64,000 nt of DNA, taken from contig NZ_CAJZAR010000052.1 of assembly GCF_914484835.1 (NCBI RefSeq), forward strand, positions 1 through 64,000, read 5' to 3'. Below, one piece after another: positions 26,261 to 34,643 of the stretch. The notes below the pieces were generated by a model that had not been told where the DNA came from, searched no databases, and worked only from the letters and a program-made list of their open reading frames with translations. The position numbers and the translations under genes were made by a program. Numbering within the stretch: position 1 is the first letter of the stretch; each line of letters starts with the position of its first letter. This DNA is from Paraburkholderia tropica (GTDB taxonomy: Bacteria; Pseudomonadota; Gammaproteobacteria; Burkholderiales; Burkholderiaceae).

Positions 26261-27724
26261 ATGAACGAGCTTTTCATCGATGGGCAATGGTGCGCGGCCT
26301 CGGGCCCCGCGTTCGCGTCGCGCAATCCGGGCACGGGCGCGACGGTCTGGAGCGGCAGCGCCGCCAACGAGCAGGACGTCGACCGCGCCGTGAGCGCCGC
26401 GCGCCGCGCGTTCCCGGCGTGGTCGAATCTGCCGTTCGACGCGCGCTGCGAGATCGTCAAGCGCTTCGCGGCGCTCGTCAGCGAACGCAAGGAGCAACTC
26501 GCGCAGGCCATCGGCCGCGAGACCGGCAAGCCGCTCTGGGAAGCGCGCACCGAAGTGGCGTCGATGGCGGCGAAGGTCGCGATCTCGATCACCGCGTACA
26601 ACGAGCGCACCGGCGAAAAGCGCAGCGACATGGCCGACGGCGTGGCCGTGCTGCGTCATCGTCCGCATGGCGTGGTGGCCGTGTTCGGGCCGTACAACTT
26701 TCCGGGCCATCTGCCCAACGGCCATATCGTGCCCGCGCTGATCGCGGGCAACACGGTCGTGTTCAAGCCCTCGGAACTCGCGCCCGACGTCGCGCGCGTG
26801 ACGGTCGAGATCTGGCGCGACGCCGGTCTGCCCGCGGGCGTGATCAACCTCGTGCAGGGCGAACGCGACACCGGCGTGGCGCTCGCGAATCATCGCCAGA
26901 TCGACGGGCTGTTCTTCACGGGCAGCTCGAACACGGGCACGCATCTGCATCGCCAGTTCGGCGGGCGTCCCGAGATCGTGCTCGCGCTGGAGATGGGCGG
27001 CAACAATCCGCTCGTCGTCGCGCCGGTGGACGATATCGATGCCGCCGTGCATCACGCGATCCAGTCGGCGTTTCTCTCGGCAGGACAGCGCTGCACCTGC
27101 GCGCGCCGCATTCTGGTGCCGTCCGATGCGTTCGGCGAGCGCTTTCTTGCGCGTTTCGTCGAGGTGTCGTCGCGCATCGCCGTGGGCGAGTACGACGCCG
27201 ATCCGCAGCCGTTCATGGGCGCGGTGATTTCCGCGCGCGCGGCGGGCAAGCTGATGGAAGCACAGGCCATGCTGCTCGAACGCGGCGCGAAGGCGCTCTT
27301 GCCGATGACGCAGCGCGACCCGGCGCTCGGCTTCGTCACGCCCGGCATTCTCGACGTGACCGGCGTGGCCGATCTGCCCGACGAGGAGCACTTCGGCCCG
27401 CTCGCGCAGATCGTGCGCTACGCCGGTTTCGACGACGCCATCGCCCAGGCCAACAACACCGCCTACGGTCTGTCGGCGGGCCTGCTCGCCGACGATGCCG
27501 CGCTCTGGCAGCGCTTCTCGCGCGAGATCCGCGCGGGCATCGTCAACTGGAACCGGCCCACCAATGGCGCGTCGAGCGGCGCGCCGTTCGGTGGTCCGGG
27601 CCGCTCGGGCAATCACCGTCCGAGCGCGTTTTACGCCGCCGACTATTGCGCGTGGCCGATGGCCTCGGTGGAAAGCGCACAACTGCTGATGCCCGCGAGC
27701 GTTTCGCCGGGCCTTCAATTCTGA
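26261..27724 (+). CDS. astD: Succinylglutamate-semialdehyde dehydrogenase
   Basis: 487-residue NAD-dependent aldehyde dehydrogenase that oxidises succinylglutamate semialdehyde to succinylglutamate, the fourth AST step. VVAVFGPYNFPGHLPNGHIV, the Glu motif LEMGGNNPLVV and the catalytic Cys segment SAGQRCTCARR are present. Length matches the family (about 487-490). It lies 75 bases after aruG and 8 bases before astB. Start ATG 26261 is preceded by the purine-rich acaggaagagtc. Confidence 0.96.
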   Translation: MNELFIDGQWCAASGPAFASRNPGTGATVWSGSAANEQDVDRAVSAARRAFPAWSNLPFDARCEIVKRFAALVSERKEQLAQAIGRETGKPLWEARTEVASMAAKVAISITAYNERTGEKRSDMADGVAVLRHRPHGVVAVFGPYNFPGHLPNGHIVPALIAGNTVVFKPSELAPDVARVTVEIWRDAGLPAGVINLVQGERDTGVALANHRQIDGLFFTGSSNTGTHLHRQFGGRPEIVLALEMGGNNPLVVAPVDDIDAAVHHAIQSAFLSAGQRCTCARRILVPSDAFGERFLARFVEVSSRIAVGEYDADPQPFMGAVISARAAGKLMEAQAMLLERGAKALLPMTQRDPALGFVTPGILDVTGVADLPDEEHFGPLAQIVRYAGFDDAIAQANNTAYGLSAGLLADDAALWQRFSREIRAGIVNWNRPTNGASSGAPFGGPGRSGNHRPSAFYAADYCAWPMASVESAQLLMPASVSPGLQF

Positions 27725-27732
27725 GGATCGAG

Positions 27733-29097
27733 ATGAGCCATTCCGCAACCGGGTCCAAGGCCACCCTGGAGGCCAATTTCGACGGACTCGTCGGCCCCAC
27801 GCACAACTACGCGGGGCTGTCGTTCGGCAACGTCGCGTCGCAGAACAACGAGAAGTCGGTCGCGAATCCGCGTGCCGCCGCGCAGCAAGGTCTGCGCAAG
27901 ATGAAGCGGCTCGCCGATCTCGGCTTCGCGCAGGGCGTGCTGCCGCCGCAGGAGCGGCCGTCGATCCGTCTGCTGCGCGAGCTGGGTTTCAGCGGTAAGG
28001 AAACCGAAGCAATCGCGCGCGCCGCGAAGGACGCGCCCGAACTGCTCGCGGCGGCCAGCTCGGCTTCGGCGATGTGGACCGCGAACGCGGCCACCGTGAG
28101 CCCGTCGGCCGACGCGCCCGACCAGCGCGTGCACTTCACGCCCGCGAACCTGTGCAGCAAGCTGCATCGCGCGATCGAGCACGAGTACACGCGCCGCACG
28201 CTCGGCGCGATTTTCGCGGACCCGTCGCATTTCGTGGTGCACGAGGCGCTGCCCGGCACGCCCGCGCTCGGCGACGAAGGCGCGGCTAATCACACGCGTT
28301 TTTGCTCGCAGTACGGCGAGCGCGGCGTGGAGTTCTTCGTTTATGGCCGCAGCGAATATCGCCGCGGACCGGAGCCGAAGCGCTTTCCGGCGCGTCAGAC
28401 CTTCGAGGCGAGCCGCGCAATCGCGCAACGTCACGGTCTGACCGATGAGAGCGCCGTGTTCGCGCAGCAGAATCCCGAGGTGATCGACGCGGGCGTATTC
28501 CATAACGACGTGATCGCCGTGGGCAACCGCAGCACGCTGTTCTGCCACGAACGCGCGTTCGTCGAGCAGGGCAAGGTCTACGACGAACTGCGCGCGAAGC
28601 TCGCGGCGCAGGGCGCGCCGTTCGACGTGATCGAAGTGCCGGACGCGCAAGTGAGCGTGGCCGACGCAGTCACGTCGTATCTGTTCAACAGCCAGTTGCT
28701 GAGCGGCGCGGATGGCAAGCAGGTGCTCGTCGTGCCGCAGGAATGCCGCGAGAATCCGCGCGTGGCGATCTACCTGGAAGAACTGGTCGCGAAGCACGGT
28801 CCGATCGACGACGTGCTCGTGTTCGACCTGCGCGAGAGTATGAAGAACGGCGGCGGTCCCGCGTGCCTGCGTCTGCGCGTGGTGCTCAGCGAAGCGGAGC
28901 GCGCCGCCGTCGCGCCCGGCGTCTGGATGAACGACGCGCTGTTCGCGCGCCTCGACGCGTGGATCGAAAAGCACTATCGCGACCGCCTCGCGCCGCAGGA
29001 TCTCACCGATCCGGCGCTGCTCGTGGAGTCGCGCACGGCGCTCGACGACCTCACGCAGATTCTCGGCCTCGGCTCGCTCTATGACTTCCAGCGCTGA
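27733..29097 (+). CDS. astB: N-succinylarginine dihydrolase
   Basis: 454-residue enzyme of the guanidino-group-modifying (amidinotransferase) fold. It hydrolyses succinylarginine to succinylornithine, 2 NH3 and CO2. FDGLVGPTHNYAGLSFGN opens the conserved region. HNDVIAVGN holds a catalytic His, and NGGGPACLRLRV contains the catalytic Cys near residue 380. The upstream frame is open for 1.7 kb in the shadow of aruG/astD. ATG 27733, preceded by GAGGATCGAG, is the correct start. The 3' end overlaps astE by 17 bases. Confidence 0.96.
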   Translation: MSHSATGSKATLEANFDGLVGPTHNYAGLSFGNVASQNNEKSVANPRAAAQQGLRKMKRLADLGFAQGVLPPQERPSIRLLRELGFSGKETEAIARAAKDAPELLAAASSASAMWTANAATVSPSADAPDQRVHFTPANLCSKLHRAIEHEYTRRTLGAIFADPSHFVVHEALPGTPALGDEGAANHTRFCSQYGERGVEFFVYGRSEYRRGPEPKRFPARQTFEASRAIAQRHGLTDESAVFAQQNPEVIDAGVFHNDVIAVGNRSTLFCHERAFVEQGKVYDELRAKLAAQGAPFDVIEVPDAQVSVADAVTSYLFNSQLLSGADGKQVLVVPQECRENPRVAIYLEELVAKHGPIDDVLVFDLRESMKNGGGPACLRLRVVLSEAERAAVAPGVWMNDALFARLDAWIEKHYRDRLAPQDLTDPALLVESRTALDDLTQILGLGSLYDFQR

Positions 29098-30139
29098 TAT
29101 CGCCGTGCTCGCCGATTTTCTCGGCGCGACGCTGGCGGGCTGGCGTCCCGCGAGCGATGACGCCAAAGCGGGCGCGTGCGCGAACGGCGCGGTGCGCTGG
29201 CAGTGGCAGGACGAAGGCGTGCTGCTGCTCGAACCGGCGCACGCCGATGCCGATGTGGATGTCGCCGCGCGCAGCGTGCTGATTTCGGCGGGCGTGCATG
29301 GCGACGAAACCGCGCCGATCGAACTGCTTTCGCAGATGGTCGCGGACATCGCGGCGGCGCGTCTGCCGCTCGCGTGCCGTCTGCTCGTGGTGCTCGGCAA
29401 CGCGGCCGCGATGCGCGCCGCCACGCGTTACGAAGACGACGATCTGAACCGTCTGTTCGGCGGCCGTCACGCACGCGTGCCGCAGAGCCGCGAAGCGCCG
29501 CGCGCGCTCGCGCTCGAACAGGCGGCGCAGCGCTTCTTCGACGCCGCGCCCGACGATGCGCTCGCGCGCTGGCACCTCGACCTGCACACGGCGATCCGCG
29601 CCTCGGCGTTCGAGCAGTTCGCGCTCTTGCCGTACACGGGCGGCGCGCCCACGCGCGCGATGTTCGACTGGCTCGCCGACGCGCGCATCGCCGCCGTGCT
29701 GATCCACACGGAAAAGGGCGCGACGTATTCGTCCTTTAGCGCCGACGCGTGCGGCGCGACCGCCTGCACGCTCGAACTCGGCAAGGTGCGTCCGTTCGGC
29801 CAGAACGATCTCGCGCGTTTCGCGAACGCCGACGCGGCGATCCGGCGGCTCGTCTCCGGCGCGGCCGCCGATGCCGATGCGCCGATGCCGCGCGTCTTTA
29901 CCGTCATCGGCCAGATCACGAAGCAGAGCGACGCGCTGCAACTGCACGTGGCCGCCGACGTCGCCAACTTCACGCCGTTCGCGCGCGGCACCGTGCTCGC
30001 CGAGGACGGCGCGTATCGCTACGTGGTCGCGCACGACGAGGAGCGCATCGTGTTTCCCAATCCGGCCGTGAAGCCGGGTTTGCGCGCGGGCCTGCTCGTC
30101 GTCGATACGACGGGCGAGACGCTGGCCGCGCTGGTTTAG
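29081..30139 (+). CDS. astE: Succinylglutamate desuccinylase
   Basis: Final AST step: zinc-dependent hydrolysis of succinylglutamate to succinate and glutamate. The 352-residue protein belongs to the AstE/AspA (M14-like) family. GVHGDETAPIELL gives the HxxE zinc ligands (about residue 70). DLDLHTAIRAS supplies the third His-containing motif. TACTLELGKVRPFG holds the catalytic Glu. The start overlaps astB, and this gene ends the catabolic run. Confidence 0.95.
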   Translation: MTSSADIAVLADFLGATLAGWRPASDDAKAGACANGAVRWQWQDEGVLLLEPAHADADVDVAARSVLISAGVHGDETAPIELLSQMVADIAAARLPLACRLLVVLGNAAAMRAATRYEDDDLNRLFGGRHARVPQSREAPRALALEQAAQRFFDAAPDDALARWHLDLHTAIRASAFEQFALLPYTGGAPTRAMFDWLADARIAAVLIHTEKGATYSSFSADACGATACTLELGKVRPFGQNDLARFANADAAIRRLVSGAAADADAPMPRVFTVIGQITKQSDALQLHVAADVANFTPFARGTVLAEDGAYRYVVAHDEERIVFPNPAVKPGLRAGLLVVDTTGETLAALV

Positions 30140-30404
30140 CGCACGCGCGGCGTTCGTCAGCCGCGCTCGCCTTGCGCATCCACGACATCCAATTGCAAGT
30201 TCGCGCCGCGCCGGGCGGCCCGCCGGGCGCGTGATGACGTTTTCAGACCGCGTGCACGGGCGAGGTACAATCGCGCCCTCGCGGTTGCTGCGGCGCATCA
30301 GAAACGATGGGGCCGTTTGAGCCGCTTTTTTGGCGCAGCGATCCTGCCCCAAGCGCGACGGAGACCACCGGAGCGCGCTGTAATCCGACTGGAAAGAGAC
30401 ACTG

Positions 30405-31199
30405 ATGAACATGAACTGGAACAAGCTGGCCCGCCTCGCAGTCTGCGCGGCCGTCACCGTGGCCGCCGGCGCGGCCCACGCTGCCGATATCAAGGAAATC
30501 CGCTTCGGCGTCGAGGCGTCGTATGCGCCGTTCGAATCGAAGTCGCCGAGCGGCGAACTGCAGGGCTTCGACATCGACGTCGGCAATGCCGTCTGCGCGA
30601 AGCTCAAGGCGAAGTGCGTGTGGGTCGAAAACTCGTTCGACGGCCTGATTCCCGCGCTCGAGGCGCGCAAGTTCAACGCCATCAACTCGGACATGACGAT
30701 CACCGACCAGCGTCGTCAGGCGATCGACTTCACCGATCCGATCTACGCGATCCCGAACCAGATGATCGCGAAGAAGGGCAGCCCGCTGCTGCCGACGCCG
30801 GCATCGCTGAAGGGCAAGCACGTGGGCGTGCTGCAAGGCACGATCCAGGAGTCGTACGCGAAGGCCAAGTGGGCGCCCGCGGGCGTCGACGTCGTGCCTT
30901 ACCAGACGCAGGACCAGATCTATGCCGATCTCGTCTCGGGCCGTCTGGACGCCGCGTTCCAGGACGCCGAAGCCGCATCGAAGGGCTTCCTGAACAAGCC
31001 GCAAGGCGCGGGCTTTGCGTTCGCGGGTCCGCAGGTCGTCGACGCCAAGCTGCTCGGCGAGGGCGTGGGCTACGGCGTGCGCAAGAACGACGCGGCGCTC
31101 AAGGCCGCGCTCAACGGCGCGCTGAAAGAACTGAAGGCCGACGGCACGATCGACAAGATCGCCGCCAAGTACTTCGACGTGAAGGTCGTGCTGAAGTAA
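30405..31199 (+). CDS. aotJ: Periplasmic arginine/ornithine-binding protein (ArgT/HisJ/AotJ type)
   Basis: 264-residue substrate-binding protein of a polar amino acid ABC transporter. A signal peptide (residues 1-26) ends at Ala-His-Ala. The mature protein starts ADIKEIRFGVEASYAPFE. Family signatures LQGFDIDVGNAVCAKLKAKC and NSDMTITDQRRQAIDFTDP are present. In Pseudomonas the equivalent gene leads the aot operon; here it lies after astE, 265 bases away and with its own terminator. That suggests a separate, probably stronger, promoter for this abundant component. Confidence 0.92.
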   Translation: MNMNWNKLARLAVCAAVTVAAGAAHAADIKEIRFGVEASYAPFESKSPSGELQGFDIDVGNAVCAKLKAKCVWVENSFDGLIPALEARKFNAINSDMTITDQRRQAIDFTDPIYAIPNQMIAKKGSPLLPTPASLKGKHVGVLQGTIQESYAKAKWAPAGVDVVPYQTQDQIYADLVSGRLDAAFQDAEAASKGFLNKPQGAGFAFAGPQVVDAKLLGEGVGYGVRKNDAALKAALNGALKELKADGTIDKIAAKYFDVKVVLK

Positions 31200-31237
31200 A
31201 TGAAGTCAGCGCATCTCGCCTGATCGCGGAGTGCCCG

Positions 31238-31268
31238 ACCGGCCGGTTGACACCGGCCGGTATTTTTT
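31238..31268 (+). terminator. Intrinsic terminator after aotJ
   Basis: ACCGGCCGG (31238-31246) pairs with CCGGCCGGT (31253-31261) across a 6-base loop, followed by TATTTTTT. A strong terminator that ends the arginine unit. Confidence 0.9.
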
Positions 31269-31594
31269 ACGCGTCGATAGTTCGGAATCCAGAATAATCG
31301 CCGCCCGCGCCCCCTGCGCGCGGGCTCGCGCGTGTGCCGCCGAACGCGTAACATGGCGAATATTTTCGAGAATTGAGCGTCCGCTTCATACGCCGGACCT
31401 GTCTGCCAGGATAAAATCCTTGCGGGTAAGAAAGAGTAAGAATTAAAGCGCAGTCAAAGGCAGTAAAGAGCAGCAAGGGTAGAAATGGGAACGCGCCGCG
31501 GCGCCGCATTGCGGACCGCAGGCGAGCAAGAAGAAGTCGAACGAAGAGAGACCATACGGGCGCCACGAAAAACGTGGCGTCGCGCGGGGGACCC
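31269..31594. other. Intergenic with promoter/leader of the HDOD gene
   Basis: About 325 bases between the aotJ terminator and the next gene. The middle part (31370-31480) is comparatively AT-rich. A perfect hairpin lies just before the ribosome site, described separately. No gene is seen. Confidence 0.45.
31561..31579 (+). promoter_or_regulatory. Leader hairpin immediately upstream of the ribosome site
   Basis: CGCCACG (31561-31567), AAAAA loop, CGTGGCG (31573-31579): a perfect 7-bp stem. The purine/G-rich ribosome site (31586-31590) and ATG (31595) follow within 16 bases. There is no T-run, so it is not a terminator. It could affect mRNA stability or translation. Confidence 0.5.
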
Positions 31595-33025
31595 ATGAGC
31601 TTCAATACCGCAGACCAGCACGCGCCAGGTGCCGGCGACAGCACGCTTTCGAGCGGCCCGTCCGGCGCACAGGCAACCGATAACCAGGCCGCACAGGGCG
31701 CGACGGCCGGACCTTTCGAGGTGTATTTCGCACGCTTGCCGCTGCTCGACCGCGACGGCATGTTGTGCGCGTACGAGACCTTGCCGCGCATCGTCGCGCA
31801 AGAGGGCGATCCGGCCGACGCCCCAGGCGGCGCCGGCGATGCGAACGCCACCACAACATTAGCCGCAGCCACGCTCGCGCCGCCTTCGCAGGCCGCCGCG
31901 CTCGTGAAGGCGTTTGCCAAACCCGCGCTGCGCGCCGCGCTCACGGGCCATCCCGCTTGGCTCGACGTGACGCGCGAGATGCTGTTCGACGACGCGCTGC
32001 TGCGCCTGCCCGCCGACCGCGTGACCTTCGAATTGCCGTTCGACCTGGGCAGCGATCCCGAGGTGATTGCCCGCATCGTCAAGCTGCATGGCAAACGTTA
32101 TCGTTTCGCGCTCGACAACGTCACGAAGGCCGACGAGACGCTCGCGAAGCTGCTGCCTTACGTCGACGCGATCAAGATCGACATCGGCGACATCGCGGCC
32201 ACGATGCTGCCGAAGTTCGCCAGCGTGCTCAAGGCCGCGGGCAAGCTGCTCGTCGCGATGGGCGTGGAAAGCAAGGAAGACTACGAGCGCGTGCACGCGC
32301 TCGGCTTCGACCGCTTCCAGGGCTACTACTTCACGCAGCCGCACGGCGGCGCGCGCCGCGCGAGCGCTTCGCGCCAGGCGCTGCTGAATCTGCTGCAACT
32401 GCTGGCTTCCGAACCCACGGTGATGCAGCTCGAAGCGGAGCTCAAGCTCAATCCCGTCCTTGTGATGCATCTGATGCGGCTCGCGAATTCGAGCAGCTTC
32501 GCGCTCGGCCGCAAGGTCACGACGCTGCGCGAGGCGATCAACGCGACCGGCACCAACCGCATCGCGCGCTGGACGCAACTGCTGCTCTACGCGGACGGCC
32601 GCAAGATTTCCCTCGAAGACGATCCGATGCTGCAACTCGCGGCCACGCGCGCGCGCTTCATGGAAATGGCGGCGGCGGTGCTGCCCGAAGCGGGGCCGAC
32701 GGAAGAAGACTCAGCGTTCCTCGTGGGCGTGTTTTCGTTCGTCGATGCGGTGTTCGGCGGGCCGATCGAAGGCGCGCTCGAAGTGCTGCGGCTCGCCAAG
32801 CCGATCCGCGCGGCCATCCTGCGCCGCGAGGGCGTGCTCGGTCAGCTGCTCGACGCGAGCGAGGCGCTGGAGCGCGGCAACTGGATCGCCGTGGACGCCG
32901 CGTGCGCGCATCTCGCGCCGCTCGACGCGGGCGCGGTGTCGGCGCTGGCCTTGCAGGCGGCCGAATGGGCCGGCATGGCCGAACGCGATGCCGAGGCTCA
33001 GGGGCTGGTGCAGGCCGAGGGCTAA
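31595..33025 (+). CDS. EAL-HDOD (YuxH/CdgJ-type) signalling protein with degenerate EAL
   Basis: 476-residue protein with an N-terminal EAL-like domain (about residues 40-255) and a C-terminal HDOD domain (about residues 260-455). The EAL catalytic positions are eroded: YETLPR replaces the EAL signature, WLDVT replaces the Asn of NVS, and FALDNVT replaces the DDFG pair. It is therefore unlikely to cleave cyclic di-GMP. HDOD landmarks are LMRLANSSSFALGRKVTTLR and ARWTQLLLYADGR. A Ser/Ala/Gly-rich N-terminal segment of about 35 residues and an Ala-rich insertion near residue 80 are low-complexity. Start ATG 31595 is chosen for the GGGGG just before it. Family members act as signalling scaffolds in motility and attachment. 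Confidence 0.85.
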   Translation: MSFNTADQHAPGAGDSTLSSGPSGAQATDNQAAQGATAGPFEVYFARLPLLDRDGMLCAYETLPRIVAQEGDPADAPGGAGDANATTTLAAATLAPPSQAAALVKAFAKPALRAALTGHPAWLDVTREMLFDDALLRLPADRVTFELPFDLGSDPEVIARIVKLHGKRYRFALDNVTKADETLAKLLPYVDAIKIDIGDIAATMLPKFASVLKAAGKLLVAMGVESKEDYERVHALGFDRFQGYYFTQPHGGARRASASRQALLNLLQLLASEPTVMQLEAELKLNPVLVMHLMRLANSSSFALGRKVTTLREAINATGTNRIARWTQLLLYADGRKISLEDDPMLQLAATRARFMEMAAAVLPEAGPTEEDSAFLVGVFSFVDAVFGGPIEGALEVLRLAKPIRAAILRREGVLGQLLDASEALERGNWIAVDAACAHLAPLDAGAVSALALQAAEWAGMAERDAEAQGLVQAEG

Positions 33026-33059
33026 AAGCGAGGCCGCGAAAACGCGGTCGCCAATGCAA

Positions 33060-33088
33060 ACGGGGCGCGTGGCGCCCCGTTTGTTTTT
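33060..33088. terminator. Bidirectional terminator between convergent HDOD genes
   Basis: ACGGGGCGC (33060-33068) pairs perfectly with GCGCCCCGT (33072-33080) around GTG, followed by TTTGTTTTT. Confidence 0.9.
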
Positions 33089-33137
33089 CCGGCTTGACGT
33101 CGCAAAGACGACAGGTAGAGAGGCCTGAAAAGCGCGA

Positions 33138-34604
33138 TCAGCTCGACTTCGCCAGCGTCTTCACCGCATCGCCGGAAAAGAAGCGCGCGAGTTCGTGCGC
33201 GAGTTCGTTGAGCGCGCTCATTTCCTTCTGCGAGATGCGGCGCGGTTCCTGGCTCGTCATCCAGTCGCCGTAGAGCAGGGCGACGGGCGGCTCGCCCTGC
33301 GTGGCGACCGGCAGCAGCACGAAGGCGCGCGTGTCGTCGAAGCGGGCGCGATACCAGCCCGGCAGACGCGTGAGCATCTTCGGGTCCTGCGCGTTCTCGA
33401 TGAAGATGCCCACCGAGTTGGCGATCGCCAGATGAAACACGTCGGGCTGGAACGTGGCGCTGAACGTGAGCTTGTCCAGGCCGTCTTCGACGTCGGGGCC
33501 GAAGCCGCGCTGCGCTTCGAACATATTCGCGCCGCGCCGCACGAACACGACCGTGCGCGCGAAGCCGAGGCCCGCGAGCACCGTTTCGGTGGCGAGCGTG
33601 AGCGCGGCGGACAGCGCGCTGCCGGGCGGCAGGGCACGCAGATCTTCGACGCCCGCGGCGATGCGCGCCTCGGGGTCGAGCGCCTCGCGTGCGATCGCGT
33701 CGGCGTTCGCACGCAGTTCGACGATCTCGCGCATCACGCCGTCGTCGGCTTCCTCGTTGGCGAGCGCGAGGCTCATCTGCACGAGCGTGTCGGGGTCGGT
33801 GTTGAGCGCGCGGCCGTAATACTGCGCGAGTTCGGCGATGTGCTCCTCACGCATTTCGTCGGTCAGGCCGGGCGTGGTCAGCACGCGCGCGACTTCCGTC
33901 GAATAGTTCGTGATGGCGCGCAGCCACTGCACCTGGCGCGGCTCGGTGCCGGCCGGGTCGTACTCGCCCATGCCTTCGCGGATCGCCTCGGGCAGGCGCC
34001 AGCGCGCGGCCGCGTCCTGGCCGATTTCGGCGAAGGTCACGCCGAGCACGTCGATGCAGGCTTCGTCCTCGCTCGTGCCCGCGTCGCATTCGCGGCGGAT
34101 CTGGTCCCACTCGGGTTCGAGATAGAACACCACCAGCAGCTTGCCGACCTGGCGCATCAGCGTGCAGACCACGGCCTCTTCGCCCGCGCGCAGGTCGCCG
34201 CGCTCGGTGAGCTTGCGGGCGACGAAGCCCGACAGCAAGGTGCGGTTCAGTTCGAGTTTGGCGTCGATGCGGCGCGGCGCGCTGTGATGGAAGTGGTCGA
34301 CGATCTTCAGGCCGACCACGAGATGGCCGACCGCGTCCATGCCGAGCACCATCAGCGCGCGCGTGACGGTCGTGATGTTGCCGCCGAAGGCCATGTACAT
34401 GGCCGAGTTGGCGAGGCGCAACACTTTTTGCGTGAGCGCGAAGTCGGACAGCACGACCTTGACCAGCGCGCTGAAGTCGTAGTCGTCGTTGGTCATGGCC
34501 GCGACCGTGGTGCGCAGCGATTGCGACAGCATGGGGAAGTCGCCGCGCTCGTTCATGCGAGCCCAGAGCCGGTCGAGCAGGACTGCCTTTACCATCTGAA
34601 CCAT
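33138..34604 (-). CDS. HDOD-domain protein with C-terminal GAF-like region
   Basis: 488-residue cytosolic signalling protein. Residues 15-215 form an HDOD domain (QKVLRLANSAMYMAFGGNIT, RALMVLGMDAVGHLVVG, AVVCTLMRQVGKLLVVFYLE). This is HD-related but lacks the full HD metal motif, as is usual for HDOD. The C-terminal part (about residues 315-470) resembles a GAF sensor: ARTVVFVRRGANMFEAQRGF and FVLLPVATQGEPPVALLYGD. It is convergent with the EAL-HDOD gene across a terminator and 39 bases downstream of the GGDEF/EAL gene on the same strand. It is probably part of a cyclic di-GMP related operon. Confidence 0.83.
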   Translation of the reverse strand: MVQMVKAVLLDRLWARMNERGDFPMLSQSLRTTVAAMTNDDYDFSALVKVVLSDFALTQKVLRLANSAMYMAFGGNITTVTRALMVLGMDAVGHLVVGLKIVDHFHHSAPRRIDAKLELNRTLLSGFVARKLTERGDLRAGEEAVVCTLMRQVGKLLVVFYLEPEWDQIRRECDAGTSEDEACIDVLGVTFAEIGQDAAARWRLPEAIREGMGEYDPAGTEPRQVQWLRAITNYSTEVARVLTTPGLTDEMREEHIAELAQYYGRALNTDPDTLVQMSLALANEEADDGVMREIVELRANADAIAREALDPEARIAAGVEDLRALPPGSALSAALTLATETVLAGLGFARTVVFVRRGANMFEAQRGFGPDVEDGLDKLTFSATFQPDVFHLAIANSVGIFIENAQDPKMLTRLPGWYRARFDDTRAFVLLPVATQGEPPVALLYGDWMTSQEPRRISQKEMSALNELAHELARFFSGDAVKTLAKSS

Positions 34605-34643
34605 GTCAATTTCGCAAAAGCCCAGCGTGTGTCGGTGCCGCCA

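Noticed and set aside
27715..29424. A 569-codon minus-strand frame opposite astB/astE
   Set aside because: astB and astE are complete and well conserved on +, so this is a shadow.
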